From contig NZ_PNRF01000007.1 of the NCBI RefSeq assembly GCF_002879615.1, positions 132,939-196,938 on the forward strand: DNA of 64,000 nucleotides, in the 5' to 3' direction. Positions 26,040-35,178 of this stretch are shown in pieces. The first letter of the stretch is position 1; each line of letters starts with the position of its first letter. The translations under genes were made by a program, and so were the position numbers. The notes below the pieces were generated by a model. That model saw only the letters and a program-made list of their open reading frames with translations. It was not told where the DNA came from and did not search any database. This DNA comes from Billgrantia endophytica (GTDB taxonomy: Bacteria; Pseudomonadota; Gammaproteobacteria; Pseudomonadales; Halomonadaceae).

Positions 26040-26738
26040 TCAGAACATCGCCACTTCGTCATCGCTCAGCTCGCGCCACTGGCCCTCGGCCAGGTCGCCC
26101 AGCACAAGGGGCCCGATCGACTCGCGATGAAGCGCCACCACGGCATTACCGATGGCGGCGAACATGCGCTTGACCTGATGATACTTGCCTTCGTAGAGGG
26201 TCAGCTCGGCCTCTGTCGGCGACCGCATGGTGAGATCGGCCGGCATCGTCAGCTTCTCCTCACCCGCTAGCGCAAGCCCCTCGTGGAAACGGGCCATGGC
26301 CTCTCGCAGTGCATCTCCCTCCAGGGTTTCGCCGAGCGTTACCCGGTAGACCTTGCCGCAGCGCTTGCGCGGCGAGGTGACACGGTGGGACCACTGGCCA
26401 TCATCGGTCAGCAGCACCATGCCGGTGGTGTCCACATCGAGCCGCCCTACCGTTCGCAACCGTTCGGCCCTGGGCAGCTCGATCAAGTCGCCCACCAACG
26501 GATAAAGCCCTCGTCGCGAACTGCACTCCACGCCGCCTGGCTTGTTGAGCATGACGTAGCGAAGCCCAACCAGCTCAAGCGGTTGCCCTTCCCACAGAAT
26601 CCGATCGCCCCCGGAAACCTGGTGGGCCGACTGCTTGATCACCTCGCCGTTGACGGTGACATCACCACGATGCAGTGCCTTCTTGGCCAGACTGCGGGTC
26701 AGGTCGGTGGTTTCGGACAGAAAGCGATCCAGCCGCAT
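26040..26738 (-). CDS. rsuA: 16S rRNA pseudouridine(516) synthase RsuA
   Basis: RsuA makes pseudouridine 516 in 16S rRNA. The 232-residue protein starts with an S4 RNA-binding domain (MRLDRFLSETTDLTRS... to about 60) and has the RsuA-family catalytic motif GRLDVDTTGM with the nucleophilic aspartate (about residue 102), preceded by MLNKPGGVECS and followed by KVYRVTL and EGKYHQVKRMF. Its ATG overlaps the stop codon of the amidase gene (TGATG). Confidence 0.92.
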   Translation of the reverse strand: MRLDRFLSETTDLTRSLAKKALHRGDVTVNGEVIKQSAHQVSGGDRILWEGQPLELVGLRYVMLNKPGGVECSSRRGLYPLVGDLIELPRAERLRTVGRLDVDTTGMVLLTDDGQWSHRVTSPRKRCGKVYRVTLGETLEGDALREAMARFHEGLALAGEEKLTMPADLTMRSPTEAELTLYEGKYHQVKRMFAAIGNAVVALHRESIGPLVLGDLAEGQWRELSDDEVAMF

Positions 26739-27553
26739 CAGAAGCCAACCCCATCGGCAACATTGAAGTGGTCAGCATCCCGCCACGCCGGGAATTTCTC
26801 GCGAAAGGCATCGAGCTCACTCCGGGAAAGCACTCCCGTCTCGACGAAAGGCCGATCGCGGGGTTCATCGATCAGCGCCTCGCCCTTGAAGTCGACCAGC
26901 ATCGAATCGCCCGCGTAACCCATGCCATTGGCATCCTGACCGACTCGGTTGACGCCGATGACCGGGCAAAGGTTCTCGATGGCCCTGGCCTGCAGCAGGA
27001 TGCGCCAGGGATGCCGTCTCGGTGCCGGCCAGTTGGCGACACACAGCAGCGCATCGTATTCGAAATGCTCACCCGGCGTGGGTTGTTGACGCAGCCAGAC
27101 GGGGAAACGCAGGTCGTAGCAGACGCTGAGCAGGATACGAAATCCCTTTAGCGTCACGATGACGCGCTCATGACCCATGGAGTAGCGCTCATGCTCGCCA
27201 GCCATCCGGAACAGGTGGCGCTTGTCGTAATATACGCCACTGCCGTCGGGACGGGCCCATATCAGGCGGTTGTAATAGTGACCTTCCTCCACCACGGCCA
27301 CGCTGCCGGTCATCACACAGCCCCGTCGCATCGCCTGCTCTCGCAGCCAGGCGACAGTGCGACTCTCCTCCATGGGCTCGGCCATTTCCCGGGAATTCAT
27401 GGTAAAGCCAGTGGAGAACATCTCGGGCAGCACGATCAGGTCGGTCTGCGTGCCATCAAGGTCGCCCAGTTCCGCTTCCAGCATGCGGCAGTTGGCATCC
27501 GGGTCTTCCCAACGCAGGTCGCATTGCACCAGTGTCGTACGCAAGTCACTCAT
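26738..27553 (-). CDS. Nitrilase-family amidase (YafV/omega-amidase type)
   Basis: A 271-residue carbon-nitrogen hydrolase. The Glu-Lys-Cys triad is seen as LPEMFSTGF (about 42-50), YDKRHLFRM (about 108-116) and LSVCYDLRFP (about 142-151). LPEMFSTGFTM and WPAPRRHPWRILLQARAIEN are typical of the YafV/Nit2 branch, which deaminates alpha-ketoglutaramate or alpha-ketosuccinamate; this is a family-level inference. It is translationally coupled to rsuA downstream and divergent from rarD. Confidence 0.85.
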   Translation of the reverse strand: MSDLRTTLVQCDLRWEDPDANCRMLEAELGDLDGTQTDLIVLPEMFSTGFTMNSREMAEPMEESRTVAWLREQAMRRGCVMTGSVAVVEEGHYYNRLIWARPDGSGVYYDKRHLFRMAGEHERYSMGHERVIVTLKGFRILLSVCYDLRFPVWLRQQPTPGEHFEYDALLCVANWPAPRRHPWRILLQARAIENLCPVIGVNRVGQDANGMGYAGDSMLVDFKGEALIDEPRDRPFVETGVLSRSELDAFREKFPAWRDADHFNVADGVGF

Positions 27554-27709
27554 CTCGGTTCCCTTGGGTGAATCACCATCACTCCAGCCTAACCCAGCCA
27601 GTGCGTCACGTCAGCCTGATGCGCTGCATGCGGAAGGTCCGAGGCGGCCTTGCGCATGGCGTCGAATCTAATAGGCTGCTAAGTTAACGCTTTTGCACGA
27701 GAGACCGGC

Positions 27710-28661
27710 ATGCCCCCCCAGCTCCGTCACGACCCCGAAGCCACGAAAGGCGTTGTCTTCGGCCTGACCGCCTATGTCATGTGGGGCTGCTTTCCCCTGT
27801 TCTTCGCCCTGTTCGAGGGTGTCCCCGCATTCGAGATCCTGATCCATCGCATCATCTGGTCCTGCCTGTTTCTGGTGGGGCTGGTCACGGTAATGAAGCG
27901 CTGGCACCCGATACGACAAGCCCTGGCCGAACCCAGGCGCCTGGGCCGGGTACTGGGCTGTGCCTTGCTGATTGCCTTCAACTGGGGGCTCTACATCCAT
28001 GCCGTCGAGAGCCGCCAGGTATTGCAGGCCAGCCTGGGGTACTTCCTCACTCCGCTGGTCAACGTGGCACTCGGCATGCTGGTGCTCCGCGAGCGCATGG
28101 CCGGCCTCCAGAGCGTGGCCGTCCTGATGGCGGGGCTTGCGATCGGCATTCAACTGATGCTGCTGGGTGAGCTTCCCTGGATCAGCCTGTCCCTTGCCCT
28201 CTCCTTCGGTACCTATGGTCTGCTGCGCAAGCAGGTGCCCCTCGATGGGTTGTCAGGCCTGTTCGTGGAAACCCTGCTGCTGCTTCCACTCGGCTTGCTG
28301 GCCCTCGCCTGGCTGTCGTCGGCCCGACCTGTCCCACTTCCTCGGCCAACCAGCCACCACCCTGCTGCTGGTGGCCAGCGGAATCATGACCGCACTTCCC
28401 CTGCTGGCCTTTGCCGGGGCTGCAAGGCGCCTGCGATTGGCCACGCTCGGTTTTCTGATGTATCTCAACCCGACCATCCAGTTCGGCATCGCCCTGCTGG
28501 TCTTCCGCGAGCCTTTGTCTGGCGTTCAGCTGATCACCTTCATGCTGATCTGGATCAGCCTTGCGCTCTATTCCTGGTCGGCATGGTCGTCACGCGCCCG
28601 CGTTTCAGCGCCAGCACCGGAATCGGAAGGTGCCGTCAACCAGCCAAGTCGCACGGGTTGA
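27710..28661 (+). pseudogene. rarD: rarD, EamA-family transporter, interrupted by a frameshift
   Basis: RarD proteins are inner-membrane carriers of the drug/metabolite transporter superfamily with ten spans. Residues 1-205 in the frame from 27710 are a good RarD N-terminal part (GVVFGLTAYVMWGCFPLFFA; FETLLLLPLGLLALAWLSS-like end). From about 28323 the match continues in the +1 frame (FLGQPATTLLLVASGIM, then ARRLRLATLGFLMYLNPTIQ) to a stop at 28661. Removing one C from the run at 28323-28325 would restore one frame of about 316 codons. The first frame alone runs on to 28675 as a meaningless tail. Either the gene is broken or the base is a sequencing error. Confidence 0.8.
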
Positions 28662-28671
28662 TTCGCCCGGC

Positions 28672-29814
28672 ATGAAGCGCCTGGCAACCACTGACAGCCG
28701 CCCGCACATACTGCTGGTGGGCGCCGGGCATGCGCATCTCTATCTGATTCGCCACCGCCATCGGCTCGCCGGCGCCGACGTATCGGTCGTGGATCCGGGG
28801 GCCTTCTGGTATTCGGGCATGGCCGCCGGAGTGATGGGAGGCCGGTACTCACCGGCACAGGGCAGAATCGACCCCCGCCAGTTAGCCAGACGATACGGCG
28901 CCACGCCGCTGCGAGGCCGCCTCACCGGCCTGGATATCCAGGCGCGAGCCGCCAAGCTGGCTGATGGACGTGCCATCCCGTTCACATTGCTGTCGCTCAA
29001 TCTCGGGTCATACGCCGCAGCGCCATCGGCCCATCCGCAGGGCCCTGACGTGTGGTCCGTCAAGCCGATCGCACAGTTGGTGGGCTTCCGACGCCGGCTG
29101 GAAGCCGCCTTTCGTCGGGGAAGCCACCCCCGCGTGGTCGTGGTGGGTGCCGGCTCCAGCGGTATTGAACTCGCCTGCAACCTGCGGGAGCTGGCCTGGC
29201 GCCATGGCGCCAGGCTCGATGTTGCCTTGGTCAACCGCGGCCAGCGCGTGCTGGAAGGCGGCCCGCCGGGAGCATCGCGGTGGCTGGCTCGGCACTTGTC
29301 TCGACGAGGCATTGCGATGCACACCGATACTCGGGCCACGGGGCATGTTCCGGGCGGGGTGTCGGTGGTCTGCATGGGGGATCAAGATCGCCCGAGCGTG
29401 CTGGAAGCCGACCACGTCATTTACGCCACCGGGCTTACCCCGCCAAGGGTATTCGACCACCTGGGCCTGCCAGTGATCGAAGGCCGGGGCCTGGCCATCG
29501 ACGAGACGCTGCAGAGCACGGGTGAACCGGATATTTTTGCGGCTGGAGATTGTGCCGCCATGATCGATCACCCGCTGCCTCGACTGGGGGTCTATGGGGT
29601 ACGCCAGGCTCCGGTGCTTCTCGCCAACCTGGCGGCACGGCTCAAGGGAGCCGGCCTGAGTTCCTATGTGCCGCAGACCCGGGCGCTCGCCATTCTCGAC
29701 CTGGGCCATGGCACGGGCCTCGCCATTCGAGGCCACCGCTGGTGGGCGGGCCGCCTCAGCCTGATCTGGAAAAGCCGGCTGGACCGCCGTTTCATGCGCC
29801 AGTACAGGCCCTGA
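28672..29814 (+). CDS. NDH-2-like FAD-dependent pyridine nucleotide oxidoreductase
   Basis: A 380-residue flavoprotein with two Rossmann folds. The N-terminal FAD motif HILLVGAGHAHLYLI (about 12-26), the NAD(P) motif RVVVVGAGSSGIELA (about 154-168) and the second FAD motif EPDIFAAGDCAAM (about 285) are all clear. WYSGMAAGVMGGRYSPAQGR resembles the NADH dehydrogenase-like domain that is fused to SelD in some bacteria and to type II NADH dehydrogenases. Electron acceptor and role are unknown. The ATG at 28672 lies 10 bases after the end of rarD in its second frame, so the two may be cotranscribed. Confidence 0.8.
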   Translation: MKRLATTDSRPHILLVGAGHAHLYLIRHRHRLAGADVSVVDPGAFWYSGMAAGVMGGRYSPAQGRIDPRQLARRYGATPLRGRLTGLDIQARAAKLADGRAIPFTLLSLNLGSYAAAPSAHPQGPDVWSVKPIAQLVGFRRRLEAAFRRGSHPRVVVVGAGSSGIELACNLRELAWRHGARLDVALVNRGQRVLEGGPPGASRWLARHLSRRGIAMHTDTRATGHVPGGVSVVCMGDQDRPSVLEADHVIYATGLTPPRVFDHLGLPVIEGRGLAIDETLQSTGEPDIFAAGDCAAMIDHPLPRLGVYGVRQAPVLLANLAARLKGAGLSSYVPQTRALAILDLGHGTGLAIRGHRWWAGRLSLIWKSRLDRRFMRQYRP

Positions 29815-29820
29815 GCGGTG

Positions 29821-31413
29821 TCAGGCCGCCTCGGGCTTGTAGCCGACCCGGAAGCCACCCCAGTGCTTTCCGGACACATAGATCGGGACGGACAGGTCAT
29901 GCATGATCTCCCCGGTGTCACGCTTGTAGGTCTGCAGGAGCAAGGTTTCCTCATGGGTTCCACACCGCTGTCCGGTGGGATCTTCGTAGATGCGCTTGCT
30001 GCGACAGAACTTCAGGTCATTCGCGTAATCCCCCGTTGGCGGCTGACTGACGCTCAGGTTATGCGTGGGGATATACCCCTTGCGATCGATACCAATGGCA
30101 TAGGCCAACCCCAGCCGTTCCAGTAGCGGTTCCTGAATGGCCGGGAAGTGCTCGTCGGTGAAGCCATCATATATCGCGTGGTATTGAACGGGATTGGTAC
30201 CGGGAATGAGGGTGTACCGGGGGTTGAACAGGGTATCCGCATCGAGATCGCCCCGCTTGATACCGGACTCGAGTAGCTTGCCGATCGTTGTAGCGGCTTT
30301 CCGTGCGGCCTCGAACGCCTGCTGGTGGCGCCCCACCAGGCGCTGCTGGGCGAGGGCCGCGTCCACTGCTTCGGCACCCTCCATCAGTGACCTGGCCTGG
30401 CCTGCCAGGCCATGCATGTCTCGATTTCCCGCTTCCGTTTCACTCTCCAGCATCGAGAGAGTGCTGGCCACGCGCTGGGAGTGCCGGTTGGTATCGTCCA
30501 TGGCCTCGGCAATGGAGCGGATCTCGCTTTCGACCTGATCGAAGTTTCCTGTCATTTCGGTCAACTGCTCGCCCACCTTGCCCATTTCCTTGGCCCGGTC
30601 GCCCACGCGCTGCATCAGGTGGCCGATGGTATCGACCACGCGGTGACTGCTGTCACCGATGTCGCCGACCAGGGCCTCGACGTTGCGGGTGGCATCTGCC
30701 GTGCGACCCGCCAACTGGCGCACCTCTCCGGCCACCACGGCGAAGCCGCGGCCATGTTCACCGGCCCTGGCCGCCTCGATCGAGGCATTCAATGACAGGA
30801 GGTTGGTCTGCTCCGCGATCTCCTCGATCAGCGATGTGACATGACGTACGCTATCGGCTTTCTGGCTCAGCATGTTGAGCAACTCGAGCGCCTCTTCGGA
30901 GCGTTCGGCCAATACCTGCATTTCCTCGATGACCTGACCCAGCGCTTCGCGGCTGACATGACTGGCGTCACGGGAGCGGCTGGCCAGGCTCGCCACGTTG
31001 GCCGCACTGGCGGCGACCTGCTCGATGGCCGCGGTAATGGAAGCCATGCTCGAGGACGCGTCACGAACGGTAGACCCCTGGCGCTCCAGGCGCTGGTCCA
31101 TGCGATCCGCATGGTGTGACACTTCAGCCGAGGCGATGGCGGTATTGCTGGCCTGGCGGATCAGGCCGTGGGCCATGCGGCGAAGCGAAAAATAGTCACG
31201 GGTCACTGGTAGCCATGTTGACAGCCGCCCCTGTTCAAGGGTTTCGGGCTTCGCCTGGTAGACGCTTGCCACTCCGGTCAGGGATAGCAGCGCTCCTGCC
31301 AGGACTCCAAGGCCCAGGCTGGAGAACACCTGCCACCCGGCCCCCGCATCGCCGGCAAGAAAAAGGCCCGCGGCAAGCGACACCATGGCTAGCAGAAACA
31401 TCAGTATCCGCAT
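29821..31413 (-). CDS. Methyl-accepting chemotaxis protein with C-terminal sensor domain
   Basis: A 530-residue chemoreceptor with an unusual order. Two membrane spans stand at the very N-terminus (about 3-20 and 29-50) with almost no periplasmic loop and no evident HAMP domain. The signalling domain covers about 85-350; its hairpin tip is [20 protein letters not shown] (196-215) followed by [14 protein letters not shown]. The C-terminal 160 residues form a soluble domain with [17 protein letters not shown] and [10 protein letters not shown] near the end, apparently the sensory part, facing the cytosol. Ligand unknown; the two cysteines in that segment may matter. It is convergent with the flavoprotein gene. 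Confidence 0.87.
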   Translation of the reverse strand: MRILMFLLAMVSLAAGLFLAGDAGAGWQVFSSLGLGVLAGALLSLTGVASVYQAKPETLEQGRLSTWLPVTRDYFSLRRMAHGLIRQASNTAIASAEVSHHADRMDQRLERQGSTVRDASSSMASITAAIEQVAASAANVASLASRSRDASHVSREALGQVIEEMQVLAERSEEALELLNMLSQKADSVRHVTSLIEEIAEQTNLLSLNASIEAARAGEHGRGFAVVAGEVRQLAGRTADATRNVEALVGDIGDSSHRVVDTIGHLMQRVGDRAKEMGKVGEQLTEMTGNFDQVESEIRSIAEAMDDTNRHSQRVASTLSMLESETEAGNRDMHGLAGQARSLMEGAEAVDAALAQQRLVGRHQQAFEAARKAATTIGKLLESGIKRGDLDADTLFNPRYTLIPGTNPVQYHAIYDGFTDEHFPAIQEPLLERLGLAYAIGIDRKGYIPTHNLSVSQPPTGDYANDLKFCRSKRIYEDPTGQRCGTHEETLLLQTYKRDTGEIMHDLSVPIYVSGKHWGGFRVGYKPEAA

Positions 31414-31427
31414 GACGTCTCATCTCT

Positions 31428-31445
31428 TTGTTATTGATGTAACAA
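31428..31445. promoter_or_regulatory. Palindrome just upstream of the first chemoreceptor gene
   Basis: TTGTTA and TAACAA (31428-31433 and 31440-31445) are perfect inverted repeats with a six-base spacer, 15 bases upstream of the start codon. The site could be an operator covering the early transcript. No regulator can be named. Confidence 0.3.
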
Positions 31446-31623
31446 GATAGTAACGCCTGGCGAGTGCGCGCCATACCCGCACTTTGGCCTGACAGACCAA
31501 AGCGTCACTCAAGTCGACGACGGGCAGGCCGATACTACAGACTGGCGTTATCAGGACGTATCCTCAAACAGCACCACCCCAGACGGCTCATTCCCGGCAG
31601 AACAAGGGCGCCGCTCCCACGGG

Positions 31624-31650
31624 GAGAAAAAAACAGAGCGCGGCGCGGCT
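31624..31650 (-). terminator. Possible terminator of the second chemoreceptor gene
   Basis: Directly after the stop codon the minus strand reads a GC-rich segment (GCCGCGCCGCGCTCT) followed by G and seven T residues (31627-31633). The stem is imperfect, but the T run suggests intrinsic termination. Confidence 0.4.
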
Positions 31651-31652
31651 TG

Positions 31653-33380
31653 CTAAACGTACTCGCTCGGCAGGACGGCCAGCGGCAATCGTGGCCTGTG
31701 TTCTGCACTGCTTGGTTCCATGGGCGGTGATGCCTCCCCCCCGAGCACAAAGGTATTGATCAGCCGGGTCAATCTCTCCGCCTGGCCGCGCATGGCCAGC
31801 GCGGTATTGGTGTTGTCCTCCACCATGGCCGCATTCTGCTGGGTCATGGTGTCCATTTGACTGACGGCGGTATTGACCTCGTGGATGCCGACGCTCTGTT
31901 CCCGGGAGCCGCTGCTGATCTCGGAAATGACATCGTTGACCTTGGTGATGCTGGCAAAAATTTCCTGCATGGTGATACCGGCCTGATGCACGATCTCCGC
32001 CCCTTGTCCGATACGCACCACCGACTCGTCGATCAAGCCGCGGATCTCCTTGGCGGCATTGGAGGAGCGCTGCGCCAAGGTGCGCACCTCCTGGGCGACC
32101 ACGGCGAATCCCCGGCCATGCTCCCCGGCTCTGGCGGCCTCGACCGAGGCATTCAGTGCCAGAATGTTGGTCTGAAAGGCGATACCGTCGATCAGCGACA
32201 CGATTTCACCGATTTGCGCTGACGATTCGCTGATCTCATCCATGGTCGTCTCAACACGCTCCATCGACTCCTTGCCCTGCCGCGCCACCTCGGCGCTGGA
32301 CTGGACGAGTCTGTCAGCCTGTTGGGTGTGCTCCGTGTTGTTCTGCACGGTGGCGGTGATCTCTTCCATGGCGGACGAGGTCTGTTGCAGATTGGCCGCC
32401 GCCTGATCAGTGCGAAACGCCAGTTCCTCGCTGCTCTGCGAGATGGTGCGCGACACCGCATAGACGCTATTGGCGCTCTCGCGCACGTCTCTCAACGTGA
32501 CCTGTATCCGAGCCAGGAACCCATTGAACTGACTGGCGAGCTCACCGATCTCGTCGCGGCTGGTGACGGTCAGGCGACGGGTCAGATCACCCCTGCCCTC
32601 GGCCACTCCCTGGGCGATCTCGTTCATGGCACTGGCGGTACGGCGCACCTGCCTGACGGTACGGCGCGTGATCCATATCGCAATGAAGGTAATGGTCAAG
32701 TTGATCGCCGAGGTAATGAAAAAGAGCCTGATCAGCGTTTCGATGAGAAGCTGCCTGGCTTCCTGCTCGATGGACGCCATGGTGGCGTCCACATCGGTAG
32801 CGTACACCCCCGCACCAATCACCCAGTTCCACTCGGGAATGCCCATGGCATAGGAGTGCTTCGTCTCGACCCGACCGGTGGCCGGGTTATTCCATTCGTA
32901 CTGATAGTGGCCGCCACCGCTGCGGGCGATATCGATCATGTCGCGAATCAGCGGTTTTCCACTTGGGTCCGTGGCGGCCAGCATGTTGCGCCCTTCCTGC
33001 TCAGGGTTGGCCGACTGCGCCAGCATGGTGCCCTCGTAATCGAAGACGAAAACATAGTTGTCGCCTTCGAAGCGAAGATCTCGCAGCAAGTCGATGGCTC
33101 TCTGCTGTACCACCGCCGCGTCATCGGCGTCGACCGCCAGACTCTGAACCAGGGTCCTGGTGATCTCGACGACTCCCTCCACGCCCTGCTGGCGCAACTC
33201 GAGCAGCATCTGACGCTGCTGCTCCAGCTGCGCCTCGTTCGAATTGATCCGCTCCAGGCCCTCCAGCACCAACAGGCATGATGAGGATATGATCAACGGC
33301 ACCAGTACCAGCAGCAGTATCTTGTTCTGCAAGTTGAAGACCAGCAGACTTTTTAAAAATTCGCTCTTGTTCTTTTTCAT
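31653..33380 (-). CDS. Methyl-accepting chemotaxis protein with periplasmic Cache domain
   Basis: A 575-residue chemoreceptor of the classical layout. A first membrane span (about 19-41), a periplasmic single Cache domain (about 45-205) with [20 protein letters not shown] and [14 protein letters not shown], a second span (about 215-238), HAMP (about 239-295) and a signalling domain with tip [20 protein letters not shown]. sCache_2 domains of this type usually bind small organic acids, but the ligand is not evident. The C-terminal tail has no WxxF methylesterase-tethering motif. It is followed after 239 bases by the other receptor gene in the same direction. Confidence 0.93.
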   Translation of the reverse strand: MKKNKSEFLKSLLVFNLQNKILLLVLVPLIISSSCLLVLEGLERINSNEAQLEQQRQMLLELRQQGVEGVVEITRTLVQSLAVDADDAAVVQQRAIDLLRDLRFEGDNYVFVFDYEGTMLAQSANPEQEGRNMLAATDPSGKPLIRDMIDIARSGGGHYQYEWNNPATGRVETKHSYAMGIPEWNWVIGAGVYATDVDATMASIEQEARQLLIETLIRLFFITSAINLTITFIAIWITRRTVRQVRRTASAMNEIAQGVAEGRGDLTRRLTVTSRDEIGELASQFNGFLARIQVTLRDVRESANSVYAVSRTISQSSEELAFRTDQAAANLQQTSSAMEEITATVQNNTEHTQQADRLVQSSAEVARQGKESMERVETTMDEISESSAQIGEIVSLIDGIAFQTNILALNASVEAARAGEHGRGFAVVAQEVRTLAQRSSNAAKEIRGLIDESVVRIGQGAEIVHQAGITMQEIFASITKVNDVISEISSGSREQSVGIHEVNTAVSQMDTMTQQNAAMVEDNTNTALAMRGQAERLTRLINTFVLGGEASPPMEPSSAEHRPRLPLAVLPSEYV

Positions 33381-33771
33381 CAGATATTCGCGCTGAAAAC
33401 GCCGGGTTCAACCCGAAGAGGAAAGCGCGCCCCCTGTGTCTAGTGACAGCGGTCATGGCAGTCTGCCGTGACCGGTTCACATTGAATGGGAACTCCTTCC
33501 CTGGAGAGAGGAGCCGTCAATGTGCTGGCATCCAAGCATGAAGAAGTGATGTCCGCCCAGTCGCCTTTCGGCAAAGCAAGCGTGCAAAATCAAGTGGTGT
33601 TGACCTGCATCAACAAACGCCGCTGCCTTCACGGCCCTGGATTCATGGAATAGACACGGCACTCTGGGCCAATGAGGCAGAAACAAGAAGTGAAGCAGAG
33701 CATGGATTCACGGGCACCGATCGATCAGCAGCGGGTCCTGCCTCACGGGTGAGGCAGGACCCGTAGAGGGG
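33381..33771. other. Interval between the Cache chemoreceptor and metY
   Basis: A 391-base interval. It holds the metY 3' hairpin (33732-33763) and, near 33381-33480, the start region of the chemoreceptor gene. I found no clear sigma-28 flagellar promoter (TAAA-N15-GCCGATAA). A 69-codon minus-strand frame at 33477-33686 has no recognisable family and is not called. Confidence 0.5.
33732..33763 (-). terminator. Strong hairpin after metY
   Basis: A 14 base pair stem (33732-33745 with 33750-33763) and a CGGG loop lie 8 bases after the metY stop. The minus strand continues CTGCTGATCG without a T run, as with the hairpin behind prpE. Termination or 3' end stabilisation is likely. Confidence 0.5.
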
Positions 33772-35046
33772 TCAGGCCTGGCTGGCAATCAGGGCCTGTT
33801 CCAGGTCGGCGACGATGTCATCGACATGCTCGATGCCGATCGACAGCCGCACCATGTCCGCGGTCACCCCGGCCGCCTTGAGTTCGTCATCGTTGAGCTG
33901 CCGATGGGTGGTCGAGGCGGGGATCGACGAGCAGGTCTTGGCATCGCCGATGTTGACCAGCCGGAGGACCAGCCCCAGGGCATCGTAGAAGCGCGCACCC
34001 GCGTCCCTGCCCCCCTTGATACCAAAGCTGAGAATGCCCGAGGCCAGGCCATTCATGTAGCGCTGGGCCAGTTCGTGGTCCTTGTGTCCCGGCAAGCCGG
34101 CGTACTGCACCCAGGTCACCAGCGGATGCCCTTCCAGATAGTCGGCCACGCGCCGCGCATTGTCGCAGATCCGCTCGATGCGCAGCGACAGCGTCTCCAG
34201 GCCCTGCAGCAGGTTCCAGGCAGCCTGGGCGGAGAGTGCGGCCCCCATGTTGCGCAGCGGCACCACCCGGGCGCGGGCAATGAAGGCAGCCTCGCCCACG
34301 TCGCGGGTGTAGCTGATGCCATGGTAGGAGACGTCCGGTTCATTCAGTAGCGGGAAGCGCTGAGCATGCTCGGCCCAGGGAAACTTGCCCGAATCGACGA
34401 TGACGCCGCCCACGGTAGTACCGTGGCCACCGATGTACTTGGTGGCTGAATGGATGACGATATCGGCACCGTGCTCTATCGGTCGCCACAGGAAGGGGGT
34501 CGGTACGGTGTTGTCGACGATGACCGGCACCCCATGACGATGGGCGACTTCCGCCAGCCTCATCATGTCGACCACGCTGCCGGAAGGATTGCCGACACTC
34601 TCGCAGAACACCGCCTTGGTGCGCGGGTCGATCAGCGACTCGATGCCATGGATATCGTCCTTGTCGGCGAAGCGCACCTCGATACCCTGCCGCGGCAGGG
34701 TATGGGCGAACAGGTTATAGGTGCCGCCGTACAGCTCGCTGATCGAGACGATGTTATCTCCCGACTCGGCGATGGTCTGGATGGCATAGGTGATCGCCGC
34801 CATGCCCGAGGCCACCGCCAGGCCGGCGATACCGCCTTCGAGAGCGGCGATACGCTGCTCCAGCACCGCGCAGGTGGGGTTCATGATCCGTGAATAGATA
34901 TTGCCTTCGACCTTGAGGTCGAAGAGGTCCGCCGCGTGCTGGGCACTGTCGAACGAGAACGAAGTCGTCTGGTGGATCGGCACGGCCACGGCGTGTTGAT
35001 CGTCGGGCTGATAGCCGTGATGCAGGGCGATGGTTTGGGGTTTCAT
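33772..35046 (-). CDS. metY: O-acetylhomoserine sulfhydrylase MetY
   Basis: A PLP enzyme of 424 residues that makes homocysteine from O-acetylhomoserine and sulfide, and may also accept methanethiol. The family pattern is complete: HQTTSFSFDSAQHAADLF, YSRIMNPTCAVLEQRIAALE, the PLP-lysine in HSATKYIGGHGTTVGG (about 205-220) and SSIPASTTHRQL near the C-terminus. DLF...EGNIYSR separates it from cystathionine gamma-synthases. It is divergent from a SulP anion transporter gene, so both may serve sulfur uptake and assimilation; this is inference. Confidence 0.94.
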   Translation of the reverse strand: MKPQTIALHHGYQPDDQHAVAVPIHQTTSFSFDSAQHAADLFDLKVEGNIYSRIMNPTCAVLEQRIAALEGGIAGLAVASGMAAITYAIQTIAESGDNIVSISELYGGTYNLFAHTLPRQGIEVRFADKDDIHGIESLIDPRTKAVFCESVGNPSGSVVDMMRLAEVAHRHGVPVIVDNTVPTPFLWRPIEHGADIVIHSATKYIGGHGTTVGGVIVDSGKFPWAEHAQRFPLLNEPDVSYHGISYTRDVGEAAFIARARVVPLRNMGAALSAQAAWNLLQGLETLSLRIERICDNARRVADYLEGHPLVTWVQYAGLPGHKDHELAQRYMNGLASGILSFGIKGGRDAGARFYDALGLVLRLVNIGDAKTCSSIPASTTHRQLNDDELKAAGVTADMVRLSIGIEHVDDIVADLEQALIASQA

Positions 35047-35178
35047 GGCGTGTCCTGAGGGCAGTGGTCGTCGATACGTCCGGTTTATTTCACCTGATGC
35101 TAACCAAGACTCAACCCATCCACCAATATCGTTTAGTCTGGTCGATGTGCTTCCTTCACCCCGACATGAAGAGACGGG

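Noticed and set aside
32322..33281. Long plus-strand frame of 319 codons opposite the Cache chemoreceptor gene
   Set aside because: Antisense shadow of a real gene in GC-rich sequence; His/Asp/Gly-rich product without any domain.
33381..33480. Search for a flagellar sigma-28 promoter before the Cache chemoreceptor gene
   Set aside because: No TAAA-N15-GCCGATAA match was found, so no such promoter is claimed.
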